Notes: a model not told the origin generated them from the sequence alone. 64,000 bases of DNA from Roseiarcus sp963816065 (GCA_963816065.1 CAWFJG010000019.1:186001-250000), one strand, 5' to 3'. Counted from the first letter of the stretch, positions 9,810 through 19,036 are shown. A program made the numbers and translations.

Positions 9810-10570
9810 CCCCGTCGCTCGAGACCCGCGACCTGACCATTCGATTCGGCGGCCATGTCGCGGTCGATCACGTCACCTGCGCCTTCCGGCCCGGCGAGCT
9901 CACCGCCATCGTCGGGCCGAACGGGGCGGGCAAGACGACCTATTTCAACCTGATATCGGGTCAGCTGCGCGCTTCCGACGGTTCGGTCTTGATCGAGGGC
10001 GAGGACGTCACGCGTCTCAGCGCTCCCGAGCGCACCCGGCTCGGACTCGGGCGGGCGTTCCAGCTGACGAACCTGTTCCCGCGTCTCAGCGTCGCTGAGA
10101 ACGTCCGGCTTGCGGTTCAGGCCCGCGCCGGCGTGCACTACGACATGCGCCGGACCTGGCGGGCGCGCGGCGATCTGATCGACCGGGCCGAGGCGGTGCT
10201 CGCGACCGTGGGGCTCGGCGCAAGGCGCGATGCGCCCGCCGCCGATCTGCCGCACGGCGACCAGCGCAAGCTCGAGGTCGCGATGATGATGGCGCTCGAG
10301 CCCAAGGTCTACATGTTCGACGAGCCGACCGCAGGCATGAGCGTCGACGAAGTCCCGGTGGTGCTCGATCTGATCGTCAGGCTCAAGGCGGATACGAGCA
10401 AGACCATCCTGCTCGTCGAGCACAAGATGGACGTCGTCCGCTCGCTCGCCGACCGCATCATCGTGCTGACCAACGGTCAGCTCGCCGCCGACGGCGACCC
10501 GGCGACGGTGATCGCCTCGCCGGTCGTGCAGGAAGCCTATCTTGGCGTCGCGCCGGAGAAGGCGGCATGA
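9806..10570 (+). CDS. livG: ABC transporter ATP-binding protein LivG-type
   Basis: One of the two ATPases of the Liv-type importer. Walker A GPNGAGKTT, the LivG-type signature LPHGDQRKLEVAMMM, Walker B VYMFDEPTAGM and the H-loop LLVEHKMDV are intact in 254 residues. The start overlaps the receptor stop (ATGA), and its own stop overlaps livF the same way, indicating tight translational coupling. Confidence 0.9.
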   Translation: MTPSLETRDLTIRFGGHVAVDHVTCAFRPGELTAIVGPNGAGKTTYFNLISGQLRASDGSVLIEGEDVTRLSAPERTRLGLGRAFQLTNLFPRLSVAENVRLAVQARAGVHYDMRRTWRARGDLIDRAEAVLATVGLGARRDAPAADLPHGDQRKLEVAMMMALEPKVYMFDEPTAGMSVDEVPVVLDLIVRLKADTSKTILLVEHKMDVVRSLADRIIVLTNGQLAADGDPATVIASPVVQEAYLGVAPEKAA

Positions 10571-11289
10571 GCGCCGCACTGACGCTCGATGGCGTGCACA
10601 CTCACATCGGCCGCTACCATGTTCTTCAGGGCGTCGACTTCGACGCGCCGGGGGGAAAGACGACGATGCTGCTCGGCCGCAACGGCGCCGGCAAGACGAC
10701 GGCGCTGCGCACCGTCATGGGCCTCTGGCGCGCCTCGAAGGGGCGCATCGCGCTCGGGGGCAGGGCGCTGCAGGGCTTGGCGGCGAGCGACGTCGCGCGG
10801 CTCGGCGTCGGCTACGCGCCCGAGACGATGGCGATCTTCTCCGACCTCACGGTCAGGGAGAACCTCGTCCTCGGCGCGCGTCAGGGCCCGCTCGACGACA
10901 AGCGGCTCGACTGGATCTTCGGCTTCTTCCCGGCCTTGAAGAAGTTCTGGCTGTCGCGCGCGGGATCGCTGTCGGGCGGACAGAAGCAGATGCTGTCGAT
11001 CGCCCGCGCGATCGTCGAGCCCCGCGAGCTTCTCCTGATCGACGAGCCGACCAAGGGCCTGGCGCCGGCGATCGTCGGCGCGCTGATCGACTGCCTGAAG
11101 GAGATCAAGGCCACCGGCGTGACGATCCTGCTGGTCGAGCAGAATTTCCGCGTTGCGCGCGAGGTCGGCGACGAAGTGCGGGTGATGGACAACGGCCGGA
11201 TCGTCTATCGCGGCGCCATGAGCGCGCTCGCCGCCGACGAGCCGTTGCAAAACCGTCTGCTCGGCCTCAGCCTGGATTCCCATCAGTGA
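10567..11289 (+). CDS. livF: ABC transporter ATP-binding protein LivF-type
   Basis: Second ATPase of the importer, 240 residues. Walker A GRNGAGKTTALRT, signature SLSGGQKQMLSIARA, Walker B LLLIDEPTKGLAP and H-loop LLVEQNF are all seen. ATGA overlap with livG; the stop overlaps the GTG start of livH. Confidence 0.9.
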   Translation: MSAALTLDGVHTHIGRYHVLQGVDFDAPGGKTTMLLGRNGAGKTTALRTVMGLWRASKGRIALGGRALQGLAASDVARLGVGYAPETMAIFSDLTVRENLVLGARQGPLDDKRLDWIFGFFPALKKFWLSRAGSLSGGQKQMLSIARAIVEPRELLLIDEPTKGLAPAIVGALIDCLKEIKATGVTILLVEQNFRVAREVGDEVRVMDNGRIVYRGAMSALAADEPLQNRLLGLSLDSHQ

Positions 11290-12295
11290 GCGCCTTGGAT
11301 GTCGGAGCGGCGCTGCCGCGGCGCAGGGTCGAGATCCTGCCGGCGCTGACGCCGCTGATCGTCGCAGCCGTGGCCGCGCCGTTCATCGGCTCGGCCTCGA
11401 CCTTCGTGACCCTGACCGCGGCGGGCCTGGCGATGGGCATGATGATCTTCACCATGGCCTCGGGGCTGACCCTCGTCTTCGGCATGATGGACGTGCTCAA
11501 CTTCGGCCACGGCGCTTTCATCGCGCTCGGCGCCTATGTCGCGACGCTGGCGCTCCTGCCGCTGGCCTCCTGGTCGGCGTCGGATTTGTCGCGCTCAACC
11601 TCGCCGTGTTCGCGCTCGCCGTCCTTGCGGCGGCGGTGGTCTGCGGCGGGCTCGGCTGGGTGTTCGAGCGCCTGATCGTCAAGCCGGTCTATGGCCAGCA
11701 CCTCAGGCAGATCCTCGCGACCATCGGCGGCTCGATCATCGCCGAGCAGCTCATGTACGCCCTCTGGGGCCCGGACCAGATTCCGCTCAGCCTGCCGAAG
11801 ACCCTCGAGGGCTCGTTCGTGTTCGGCGAGGCGGCTATCGAGAAGTACAGGGCGGTCGCGACCGTCGTCGGCCTCGTCGTCTTCATGGGCGAGATGCTGA
11901 TCCTCAATCGCACCAAGATCGGTCTCCTGGTGCGCGCCGGGGTGGAGAACCGGGAGATGGTCGAGGCGCTCGGGTACCGCATTGACCGGCTGTTCGTCGG
12001 CGTGTTCATGGCGGGCTCGGCCCTTGCCGGCCTCGGCGGGGCAATGATGGCGCTCTACCGGGGCCAGGCGCACGCGACCATCGGCGGCGAGTTCCTGGTG
12101 CTCTGCTTCATCGTCATCATCATCGGCGGCCTGGGCTCGGTCGGCGGCTCGTTCGTCGCCTCGATCCTGGTGGCGCTGATCGCCAATTATGCCGGCTTTC
12201 TTGCGCCCAAGGTCGCGCTCGTCTCCAACATTCTCGCGATGGTCGTCGTGCTCCTGTGGCGTCCGCGCGGGCTCTATCCGGTGAGCGGGCGATGA
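11286..12295 (+). CDS. livH: Branched-chain-type ABC permease LivH, one frameshift
   Basis: Inner-membrane permease. The N-terminal part includes SGLTLVFGMMDVLNFGHGAF, the LivH hallmark, and ends mid-protein near 11570; the rest continues one frame over from VGVGFVALNLAVFALAVLAA to WRPRGLYPVSGR. The total of 1010 nt is 1 nt off a full frame, and protein similarity is continuous across the break, so a single-base deletion around 11565-11580 is likely, probably a sequence error. GTG 11286 overlaps the livF stop. Confidence 0.85.
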
Positions 12296-13371
12296 CCCTT
12301 CTTTCCGGCGATCCGCCGCGCGGCCGGGCGCTGCCGATCCTGGTCGGGCTGATCGTGCTCGCGCTCCTGTTCGCGCCGTTCCTGTTTCCCGGGGCGAAGG
12401 CCTTGAACACCGCGGCCAAGACCTGCGTGATGGTCCTTCTTGTCGCCTCCTACGACCTGCTGCTCGGCTACACCGGCATCGTGTCGTTCGCCCACGTGAT
12501 GGTCTTCGGCGTCGGCGCCTATGGCGTGGGACTGGCGCTTTACGGGCTCGGAGCGAGCTGGCTGGCGCTGGCCGCGGGGTTCGCGGCCGCCTTCGTTCTG
12601 TCGCTGGCGCTCGCGCTGGCGATCGGCCTCTTCTCGCTGCGGGTGCAGTCGATCTTCTTCGCTATGGTCACGCTCGCCGTCGCCTACGCCTTCAACGTCC
12701 TGGCGTCGCAGCTGTCGGACCTGACGGGCGGCGAGGACGGGCGCTCGTTCAAGGTCCCCGAAGTCCTGCAGCCGGGCTTCAAATGGCTGGATCACCCGAT
12801 TTTCGGCGTCCACGCCAATGGCAGGCTCCTCACCTATTACTTGGTGTTCTTTGTCGTCGTGGCGGCCTTCCTGGCGCTTCTGCGGGTGGTGAACTCGCCG
12901 TTCGGCCGCGTGCTGCAGGCGATCCGCGAGAACCCGTTCCGCGCCGAGGCGCTCGGCTACCGGATCGTGTTCCACCGCACGCTGGCGACCTGCATCTCGG
13001 CCCTGGGCGCGACGCTGGCGGGGGGCCTCAGCGCCCTGTGGCTGGGCTATGTCGGCCCCGACACGGCGCTGTCGTTCTCGATCCAGGTCGACGTGCTGGT
13101 CATGGTGGTGGTCGGGGGCATGGGCTCGCTCTATGGCGCGATCATCGGCGCGGCGCTGTTCGTGGTTGCCGAGGCCTACCTGCAGGAGCTGATGGGCGGC
13201 CTCGCGAGCCTTGCCGCGGACGCGCGCATGCCGCTGCTGCCCGCCTTGTTCGACCCGCACCGCTGGCTTCTGTGGCTCGGCCTCGCCTTCGTGCTGGCGG
13301 TCTATTTCGCCCCGCTCGGCATCGTCGGGGCGCTGAAGGCCGCGGACGGGAAAGGGAAACCGCCCGGATGA
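12292..13371 (+). CDS. livM: Branched-chain-type ABC permease LivM
   Basis: Second membrane permease, 359 residues, intact. It has about nine hydrophobic segments, the LivM motif YDLLLGYTGIVSFAHVMVFG and the cytoplasmic loop AIRENPFRAEALGYR that contacts the ATPases. The start overlaps livH (ATGA) and its stop overlaps the next small ORF in the same way. Confidence 0.9.
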   Translation: MTLLSGDPPRGRALPILVGLIVLALLFAPFLFPGAKALNTAAKTCVMVLLVASYDLLLGYTGIVSFAHVMVFGVGAYGVGLALYGLGASWLALAAGFAAAFVLSLALALAIGLFSLRVQSIFFAMVTLAVAYAFNVLASQLSDLTGGEDGRSFKVPEVLQPGFKWLDHPIFGVHANGRLLTYYLVFFVVVAAFLALLRVVNSPFGRVLQAIRENPFRAEALGYRIVFHRTLATCISALGATLAGGLSALWLGYVGPDTALSFSIQVDVLVMVVVGGMGSLYGAIIGAALFVVAEAYLQELMGGLASLAADARMPLLPALFDPHRWLLWLGLAFVLAVYFAPLGIVGALKAADGKGKPPG

Positions 13372-13463
13372 GCGAGAACCCTCCGGCCGTGAGCCGGACG
13401 GGCGCACGGATTTGCTTGCACGGCCGATTTCAAAGGCTTGGGCGCCTTTTCGTGCAACTTTGA
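13368..13463 (+). pseudogene. 31-codon ORF coupled to livM, probably a truncated gene start
   Basis: An ATG overlapping the livM stop (ATGA) opens a 31-residue frame beginning MSENPPAVSRTGARICLHGR and ending FVQL. Every gene in this operon is coupled by the same overlap, so this looks like the former start of a sixth gene, perhaps an enzyme, whose body was lost. It has no recognisable domain. A real 31-residue peptide is the alternative. Confidence 0.35.
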
Positions 13464-13727
13464 AACGTCCGCGAGGCTTTGAGTCACGCGAGGCGGGCGG
13501 ACCCCGGAAAGCGGCCTCGTCGCGAGCCGTAATAACAGTTGAATTTTGGTAAATGCTTGGATCTGGCGGCCAGCCGCCGACGCCGGCCTGAACCTCATTC
13601 CCGCACGGGAAGCCGGTCGCTCCCGTTGGCGGTCATGGCGGGAGGACGCAAGGGGCGCGAGGTCGCGTCCCTTGAGACTTCGATGGGTCGCCGAACGCCC
13701 CGGAAAAGTCCGGGACATAAGCGTGGG

Positions 13728-13955
13728 TCAGCGCGCCGAAGCGAAGCTCGATCCGCGCCCGCGGAAGCGGAAGGCGCCGATCAGCGCGAAGCCGACGATC
13801 ATCAGCGCGTAAGTACGCGGTTCGGGAACCTCGGACACCTGATTCTGGAAGAGCGAAATGTGCGCGCTGCCGTTGGCGCCGCTGCTCAGGGCGACGATAT
13901 CTTCGATCCCCATCTCGTCGATCGGGGCGAAGCTGTCCATTGCGGTTGTTGTCAT
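13728..13955 (-). pseudogene. PEP-CTERM sorting-signal fragment
   Basis: A 75-residue frame ends in a PEP-CTERM signal: VPEPRTYALMIVGFALIGAF followed by basic residues RFRGRG. Such signals direct proteins to the exosortase/archaeosortase-like EpsH system for envelope anchoring. No export signal peptide is seen at the visible N-terminus (MTTTAMDSFAPIDEMG), and upstream similarity is lost, so it is either a 5'-truncated remnant or split by frameshifts further up to about 14300. Confidence 0.5.
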
Positions 13956-14405
13956 CTGATTGACGGTGAGGGTGCGGATTCCCGGCAGGACGCCTCCTGG
14001 CGGAGGGGGACAATTCGGGGCGCGGGACCGACGACGGCCGACGTCCCAGGGGCGTTGCGGCGCGGCCCGCCATCGTCGGGTCGTTGAGGCCGATGGAGGG
14101 CAGGGCGAAGACGCTCCCTCCCGACGCGGATCGCCCCATCCCCCGTGCGACTTGGGGCGCGCTGAGCCAGCGGCGAAGCCGCGGCGGGCCGGCCGGTACG
14201 GCCACGCGGAAGGAATGGAGCACAACCCTCGGCGCGCGGCGCCGAACGTGGGGCGAGAGCCGGCAAGACCGGCAATTTCTGCGGCCCATTCGGACACGGC
14301 GGCCATCGGCGCCCTTGTCCCGGCGGTCCGATCATCCCAAGTCGGCCTTGGCCGCCCATGACGGACGCAGCCGCATGCCGGTTCGGGCGACGGAGGAGAG
14401 AGACC
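13956..14405. other. Intergenic region, possible degraded 5' part of the PEP-CTERM gene
   Basis: A 450-bp stretch with no convincing gene. Minus-strand frames read FALPSIGLNDPTMAGRAA, which could be the lost body of the PEP-CTERM gene in another frame. The plus strand must hold the promoter of the gene at 14406, whose ribosome site is GGAGGAGAGA. Confidence 0.35.
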
Positions 14406-15048
14406 ATGAAGGTTGGCGTGATCGGTTCGGGCGTGGTGGGCCAGACATTGGCTGCGGGTTTCGTGAAACACGGCCACGAGGTCGAGATCGGCACGCGCGA
14501 GCCGGCGAAACTCAAGGAATGGGCGGCAAAGCACGCCGGAATCAGGGTCAAGTCCTTCACCGAAGCCGCCGCGTTCGGCGATGTCGTGGTGCTGGCGGTC
14601 GCGGGCCAGGTGGCGCTCGAAGCGTTGAAACTGATCGGACCCAAGGCGCTCCACGGCAAGACGGTGATCGACGCCTGCAATCCGATCGGCGGCGGACCGC
14701 CCGTCGCGGGCGTTCTGAGCTACTTTGTCGGGCAGAACGAGTTCGCTGATGGAGCGGCTGCAGGCGGCCTATCCGGACGCGCATTTCGTCAAGGCGTTCA
14801 ACTCGGTCGGCAATGGCCAGATGGTCAATCCCGACTTCGGCGGCCTGCGCCCGACCATGTTCATCTGCGGCAACGACGCCGGCGCCAAAAAGACGGTGGC
14901 GACGATCTGCGACCAGTTCGGTTGGGACGCCGAGGACATGGGCCCGGTCGAGGCGGCGCGCGCGATCGAGCCGCTGTGCAAGCTCTGGTGCATCCCTGGC
15001 GTCGGCCGGGGCGATTGGTCGCCGCACGCGTTCAAGCTGTTGCGATGA
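14406..15048 (+). CDS. NADPH-dependent F420 reductase-like NAD(P)-binding protein, one frameshift
   Basis: Small Rossmann-fold oxidoreductase of the F420_oxidored family (about 214 residues). The N-terminus MKVGVIGSGVVGQTLAAGFV is a dinucleotide-binding loop, followed by GTREPAK and IDACNPIGGGPP. Near 14745 the frame shifts by one; it continues as MERLQAAYPDAHFVKAFNSV through DMGPVEAARAIEPLCKLWCI to FKLLR. No F420 is expected in this group; bacterial members probably use NADP with other substrates. Start supported by GGAGGAGAGA. Single-base indel, probably sequencing. Confidence 0.8.
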
Positions 15049-15212
15049 GCGTTCGAAATACAGCGTCAACAACGACGTCGGCGGCCGAAGGTGTGATCGC
15101 TGTCACACTTCGGGTCAGAAATAAGAGACTATTGTTTGACGGTCGCGCCTTACAACGTTAGCCTCCCTTGAAACCAGCGCAGGGCGGCGAGCGCGGGGAG
15201 AGGGAGGACGGG

Positions 15213-15884
15213 ATGCAGCTTCGATTGAGCGCTGCGGCGGCAGCAGTTATCCTTGCGAGCGCGAGGGCCCATGCGGGGCTCGTCGGAGACGGAACCAATA
15301 CAGTTCAGGCGTTTTTTTATATCAACGCGCCGATCGCGCCGTCCGGCGGCGGCTGTGATCAATATTCGCAAACGTACTGCGAATGGGAGTACAATTATGA
15401 CGCGCAGAACATCGCGCAGTATACCCTGCCGATTCCTGCGCATTTCGTCCAGGCTCCCGTCGATGGGGCGACGATTGACGTTGGCGATAAGCAGATTGTT
15501 ATTACCAATCAGATTCCTGCGACCTTCTGCTCCGACGGCGTGAGCTCGGGCGCAGCTTGCACAGACGTGTTCACTGGCTTTGAGTTTATCTTCTCTTCAA
15601 AAGTCAACATAACCGGCGTTACGGTCGATGGCGCTAGCGCAGCGGATTTCCGACCAAATGAATTTGCCCCGCACGGCGGGATAGGGCCGATCTCATCGAC
15701 GGATTTCATAGTCGATCTGACAGGCGCGGCGCCGGCCATCGGCGATCAACTCGTCCTCGACGTCACCACCGCCGGCAGCGTTCCCCCTGCTCCCGAGCCG
15801 TCGACATGGGCGATGATGCTCATCGGCTTCGCCGGGATCGGATTTGCCGCCTACCGGCGTACGGGCGCCGTCCGGGGCGCGTGA
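15213..15884 (+). CDS. PEPxxWA-CTERM sorting domain protein
   Basis: Secreted, envelope-anchored protein of 223 residues. The signal peptide (LSAAAAAVILASARAHA) is followed by a beta-rich body with Cys-rich segments (GGGCDQYSQTYCEWEY). The C-terminus is a full sorting signal: PPAPEPSTWAMMLIGFAGIG then a basic tail YRRTG. GGGAGAGGGAGG upstream of ATG 15213. No exosortase gene lies in this window. It directly precedes, with a 34-bp gap, the first tail-collar gene, so the two may be cotranscribed. Body composition is less GC-rich than its neighbours. Confidence 0.85.
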   Translation: MQLRLSAAAAAVILASARAHAGLVGDGTNTVQAFFYINAPIAPSGGGCDQYSQTYCEWEYNYDAQNIAQYTLPIPAHFVQAPVDGATIDVGDKQIVITNQIPATFCSDGVSSGAACTDVFTGFEFIFSSKVNITGVTVDGASAADFRPNEFAPHGGIGPISSTDFIVDLTGAAPAIGDQLVLDVTTAGSVPPAPEPSTWAMMLIGFAGIGFAAYRRTGAVRGA

Positions 15885-15918
15885 AGCGCGTTCAAGAAAG
15901 CAAATTGGGGAGGGGCAG

Positions 15919-16443
15919 ATGGCTCAGCCATTCATCGGTCAGGTGATCGCCGTCGGGTTCAACTTTGCGCCCGTCGGCTGGCACATTTGCGACGGCTCGC
16001 TGCTGCCGATCTCTGAGAACGAGGCGCTCTTCAACCTGATCGGCACGACGTACGGGGGCGACGGGCAGACGACCTTCGGGCTGCCGGACCTGCGCGGGCG
16101 CGCGGCTCTCGGGATGGGCCAGGGTCAGGGTCTTTCCCCTTACACCCTCGGCCAGCCGGGCGGCGCAGAGTCCGTCACGCTCGCGAGCGGACAGGTCGGG
16201 AGCCATTCGCATGCGCTGGCCGGGGCTGCCACGGCGACGGCTGCTGCGCCGGGGCCCACAGTCGTTCTCGGCACGTCGGCGGCGGCGGACCCCATATACG
16301 CGACGACCGGCGCCAGCGCGGCGCTCTCGAGCGCAGCAGTATCTCCGAGCGTGGGCGGCGGACTGCCGCACGAGAACCGCCAGCCGAGCCTGGCCATAAC
16401 CTACATCATCAGCCTCTTCGGAATATTTCCGTCGCAGAACTGA
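15919..16443 (+). CDS. Tail-collar domain protein 1 (microcystin-dependent protein-like)
   Basis: A 174-residue phage tail collar fold protein. The N-terminal block runs VGFNFAPVGWHICDGSLLPI then ALFNLIGTTYGGDGQTTFGL-PDLRGR; the C-terminus is INSLFGIFPSQN-like (YIISLFGIFPSQN). These small paralogues occur in bacterial chromosomes outside prophages and their role is unsettled. No other phage structural gene is near. GGGGAGGGGC precedes ATG 15919. First of three tandem paralogues. Confidence 0.88.
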   Translation: MAQPFIGQVIAVGFNFAPVGWHICDGSLLPISENEALFNLIGTTYGGDGQTTFGLPDLRGRAALGMGQGQGLSPYTLGQPGGAESVTLASGQVGSHSHALAGAATATAAAPGPTVVLGTSAAADPIYATTGASAALSSAAVSPSVGGGLPHENRQPSLAITYIISLFGIFPSQN

Positions 16444-16473
16444 TAAAACGGCGTCGAGGCGGGAGGCGAACGG

Positions 16474-17016
16474 ATGAATCCTTTTCTCGGTCAGATCACC
16501 CTTTTTCCCTTCAATTTCGCGCCCCACGGCTGGGCTCTGTGCGAAGGGCAGCTGCTGCCGATTGCGCAGAACACGGCGCTCTTCTCGCTGCTGGGCACCT
16601 ATTACGGCGGCAACGGCACATCGACCTTCGCGTTGCCGGACCTGCGCGGCCGCGCGCCGATCGGTCAGGGCCAGGGCCTGGGGCTTTCGTCCTATCCGAT
16701 CGGGGCGCAACAGGGCGTCGAGACGGTCGCCCTTTCCTCCTCGCAGTCGCCGGCGCATTCTCACCCATTTCTCGCATTCGCGGTCCCCGCGACCGCCAGC
16801 GCGCCGGGCGGGGCCCTGCCGGCCGAGGGGCACGGCACGGGGCGGGGCGGAGCTTCGGTCAATACCTACGCGCCCTTGCAGAACGCGACCGCCACGACAT
16901 TGGCGGCCGGGCAGGCTGGCCCTGCCGGCGGCAACCAGCCGCACAGCAATCTGCAGCCCTACCTCACGCTCAATTGGTGCATCGCGCTGCAAGGGGTTTT
17001 CCCTTCCCGGTCTTGA
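16474..17016 (+). CDS. Tail-collar domain protein 2
   Basis: Second paralogue, 180 residues, 30 bp after the first. Conserved core: FPFNFAPHGWALCEGQLLPI, LGTYYGGNGTSTFALPDLRG and a C-terminal NLQPYLTLNWCIALQGVFPS. The middle region is Ala/Gly-rich and diverges from its siblings, as expected if that part is exposed. Ribosome site GGGAGG before ATG 16474. Intact. Confidence 0.88.
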   Translation: MNPFLGQITLFPFNFAPHGWALCEGQLLPIAQNTALFSLLGTYYGGNGTSTFALPDLRGRAPIGQGQGLGLSSYPIGAQQGVETVALSSSQSPAHSHPFLAFAVPATASAPGGALPAEGHGTGRGGASVNTYAPLQNATATTLAAGQAGPAGGNQPHSNLQPYLTLNWCIALQGVFPSRS

Positions 17017-17064
17017 GGGTCAAGGACAACGAGGGGCGCCGGGCGCTCGAAGGAGAACGCGGCC

Positions 17065-17604
17065 ATGGCCGAACCATACCTCAGTCAGATCGAAGCCTTT
17101 GCGTTCGGGTTTGCGCCCAAGGGTTGGGCGCTGTGCGCGGGCCAACTGCTGCCGATCAATCAAAACCAGGCGTTGTTTGCGCTGATCGGCACCTACTATG
17201 GCGGCAACGGAACCACCAATTTTGCCTTGCCCGACCTGCGCGGTCGCCTTGCTCCTGCGCTCGGTCAGGGTGGAGGTCTCTCGCCTTACGTGCTGGGGCA
17301 GCAAGGCGGCGGGGAGAGTCACACGCTGACCGTTGCAGAAACTCCGTCGCACACGCACGCGATCAACGCCGACAACAATGGCGCGACCGGCGGTTCGAAT
17401 ATTCCGAGCAGCGCGGTCGTACTGGGGAGCGGTTACGCCAATCAGACGGGATCGCCGGCCGTGAACATCTACAGTTCCGCCGCGCCGACGATCGCCATGG
17501 GGTCGCTCGGGCCGGCCGGAGGGCAGCCGCATGAGAACCGCATGCCCTATTTGACGCTGAACTACTGCATCTCTCTAACGGGGATCTTTCCGTCGCAGAA
17601 CTGA
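17065..17604 (+). CDS. Tail-collar domain protein 3
   Basis: Third paralogue, 179 residues, 48 bp after the second. Core FAFGFAPKGWALCAGQLLPI, LIGTYYGGNGTTNFALPDLR and end NYCISLTGIFPSQN. Its C-terminus matches paralogue 1, while its N-terminal block is closer to paralogue 2, consistent with repeated duplication. The operon then meets the convergent DUF6916 gene 24 bp later. Confidence 0.88.
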   Translation: MAEPYLSQIEAFAFGFAPKGWALCAGQLLPINQNQALFALIGTYYGGNGTTNFALPDLRGRLAPALGQGGGLSPYVLGQQGGGESHTLTVAETPSHTHAINADNNGATGGSNIPSSAVVLGSGYANQTGSPAVNIYSSAAPTIAMGSLGPAGGQPHENRMPYLTLNYCISLTGIFPSQN

Positions 17605-17628
17605 AGAAGAGCCCGAATAGCGTCACGG

Positions 17629-17919
17629 TCAGTTGAACACGACCTGATAGTCCTGATGGTCCGGCGAAGGCGTGTGGACGGGGATCATGTAGAGGTCGAA
17701 GCTGGCGCCGTCCTCGAGCGCCAACGCATACATGCCCTCGGGCGCAATTGGCGAAGGGGCGCCGCGCAGGACGAGCGTGAAACCGGGAGGACGCGGCGCG
17801 TCGGCGCGCGGCGACTTCGGAACCTCGACGGCGACGAGCGTGAGTTGATGCCCGTTCGACAGCGACACCGCCTTGCCGACATGCGGAGCAAACATTTCGC
17901 TGGTCATGGCTGCGGTCAT
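17629..17919 (-). CDS. DUF6916 family protein
   Basis: A 96-residue acidic protein with no signal or membrane segment. The opening MFAPHVGKAVSLSNGHQLTL, the middle FTLVLRGAPSPIAPEGMYAL and the ending FDLYMIPVHTPSPDHQDYQV match the pattern I know for DUF6916, a small family often found beside tail-collar genes. It is convergent with the triplet and divergent from the GNAT gene. Function unknown; a chaperone or assembly role for the collar proteins is only a guess. Confidence 0.7.
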   Translation of the reverse strand: MTAAMTSEMFAPHVGKAVSLSNGHQLTLVAVEVPKSPRADAPRPPGFTLVLRGAPSPIAPEGMYALALEDGASFDLYMIPVHTPSPDHQDYQVVFN

Positions 17920-17999
17920 TGTCCCCTGCCCTCAAAATCCCTTGCGCCCGACCGTGCGAAAAAATCGCGGCGTTGTCGAGCGCCGGGGAAGGCGGCCAT

Positions 18000-18491
18000 A
18001 TGAACCCGATGACCGAAGACACGCTGAGCTTGCGCCTTGCGCGCGACGACGAGCCGGACAAAGCCTTCCTGTTCGGCTTGTTCGCCGCGACAAGGGCCGC
18101 CGACATGGCTGCGATGCCGATCGACGCGGCGGCCAAAGACTTCCTGCTGCAGGCTCAATACCGGTCGATGACGGAGACCTATCGGCGGGACTATCCCGAG
18201 GCGCGCTGGCAGATCGTCGAACACGACGGCGAGCCGGTTGGGCTCCTGATCGCCGATGTGGGGGACGCTTGCGTAACCTATGTCGACATCGCCCTTCTGC
18301 CGGAGACCCAGGGTCGCGGGCTCGCGACGCGCCTCATGTTGCAAGCGCTCGAAGAACCGAGGCGCCTCGGCCGGCCGGCCCGAGTCACGGTGCTGGCGAC
18401 GAACGCGGCGTCCCTGAGCCTCTGCGAACGACTTGGCTTCGTCCGATCGGGAGCGTTCCCGCCGTTTGTCTCTCTGGAATGGGCGCCCTGA
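18000..18491 (+). CDS. GNAT family N-acetyltransferase
   Basis: Cytoplasmic acetyl-CoA-dependent acetyltransferase, 163 residues. Motif A is seen as VDIALLPETQGRGLATRLML (Q/RxxGxG/A type), followed by VTVLATNAASLSLCERLGFV, the usual motif B with the N-x-x-A-x-x-L-Y/C-x-x-x-GF pattern. GGGGAAGG precedes ATG 18000; ATG 18009 is an alternative. GNAT genes are commonly found next to tail-collar triplets, and its place just beyond DUF6916 suggests one functional locus. Confidence 0.85.
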   Translation: MNPMTEDTLSLRLARDDEPDKAFLFGLFAATRAADMAAMPIDAAAKDFLLQAQYRSMTETYRRDYPEARWQIVEHDGEPVGLLIADVGDACVTYVDIALLPETQGRGLATRLMLQALEEPRRLGRPARVTVLATNAASLSLCERLGFVRSGAFPPFVSLEWAP

Positions 18492-18755
18492 CGGGCGCGA
18501 CCGGCGGCGCCGGCCGCGACCGGTCATAGATGCGCCGCGCCAGCATCGCGGCGTCGCAGGTCGCCGAACGGGGAGCCGCGGGAATGCAAGGCGTGCTGAT
18601 CCATCCGGCCGAGCCGAATTGCGTCTTCCTCGTCCGGAAATGCGCCGCCGGAAGACCCGGTTCGAAATCGACCCTTGCGCAAACGACTAGCGGCTGATAT
18701 GCTGTCATTGCAGCGGATGACTGCAGTCTTTCAACGACGAGCGTGAGTATCCGGC

Positions 18756-19034
18756 ATGGCGACACTGACCGTGCGCAATCTCGATGAGGACCTCGTCCGC
18801 CGTCTCCGCGTCCGCGCGGCGGAGCATGGACGTTCGGCTGAAGCGGAGCACCGCGAAATTCTCCGCTTCACGTTGCTCGAGGAAGGGCGTCTGGACCGGG
18901 CGGAGGCGTCCCGGCGTCTGGCTCAATTCCGAGCACGCACCGCGGGCCGGGGTTCGGTTTCGGCGGTCGAGCTTCTCCGCGAGGGTCGCGACGAGCGAAC
19001 GGGTGCACTCACGGGAAGACGCGCAGGCGTCTGA
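18756..19034 (+). CDS. vapB: VapB/FitA-type antitoxin
   Basis: A 92-residue ribbon-helix-helix antitoxin: MATLTVRNLDEDLVRRLRVR followed by AAEHGRSAEAEHREILRF, the FitA-type arrangement. The C-terminal part would wrap the toxin. It ends 2 nt before the toxin start, as in a standard toxin-antitoxin operon, and the complex should repress its own promoter. Confidence 0.88.
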   Translation: MATLTVRNLDEDLVRRLRVRAAEHGRSAEAEHREILRFTLLEEGRLDRAEASRRLAQFRARTAGRGSVSAVELLREGRDERTGALTGRRAGV

Positions 19035-19036
19035 TC

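Noticed and set aside
9683..10579. Long minus-strand open frame opposite livG
   Set aside because: Composition (Arg/His/Asp/Gly-rich, no domain) is that of a shadow frame in GC-rich DNA; the plus-strand ATPase is certain.
15919..17604. Possible prophage because of tail-collar proteins
   Set aside because: No capsid, terminase, portal, integrase or lysis gene lies anywhere near; collar proteins of this size occur as chromosomal genes.
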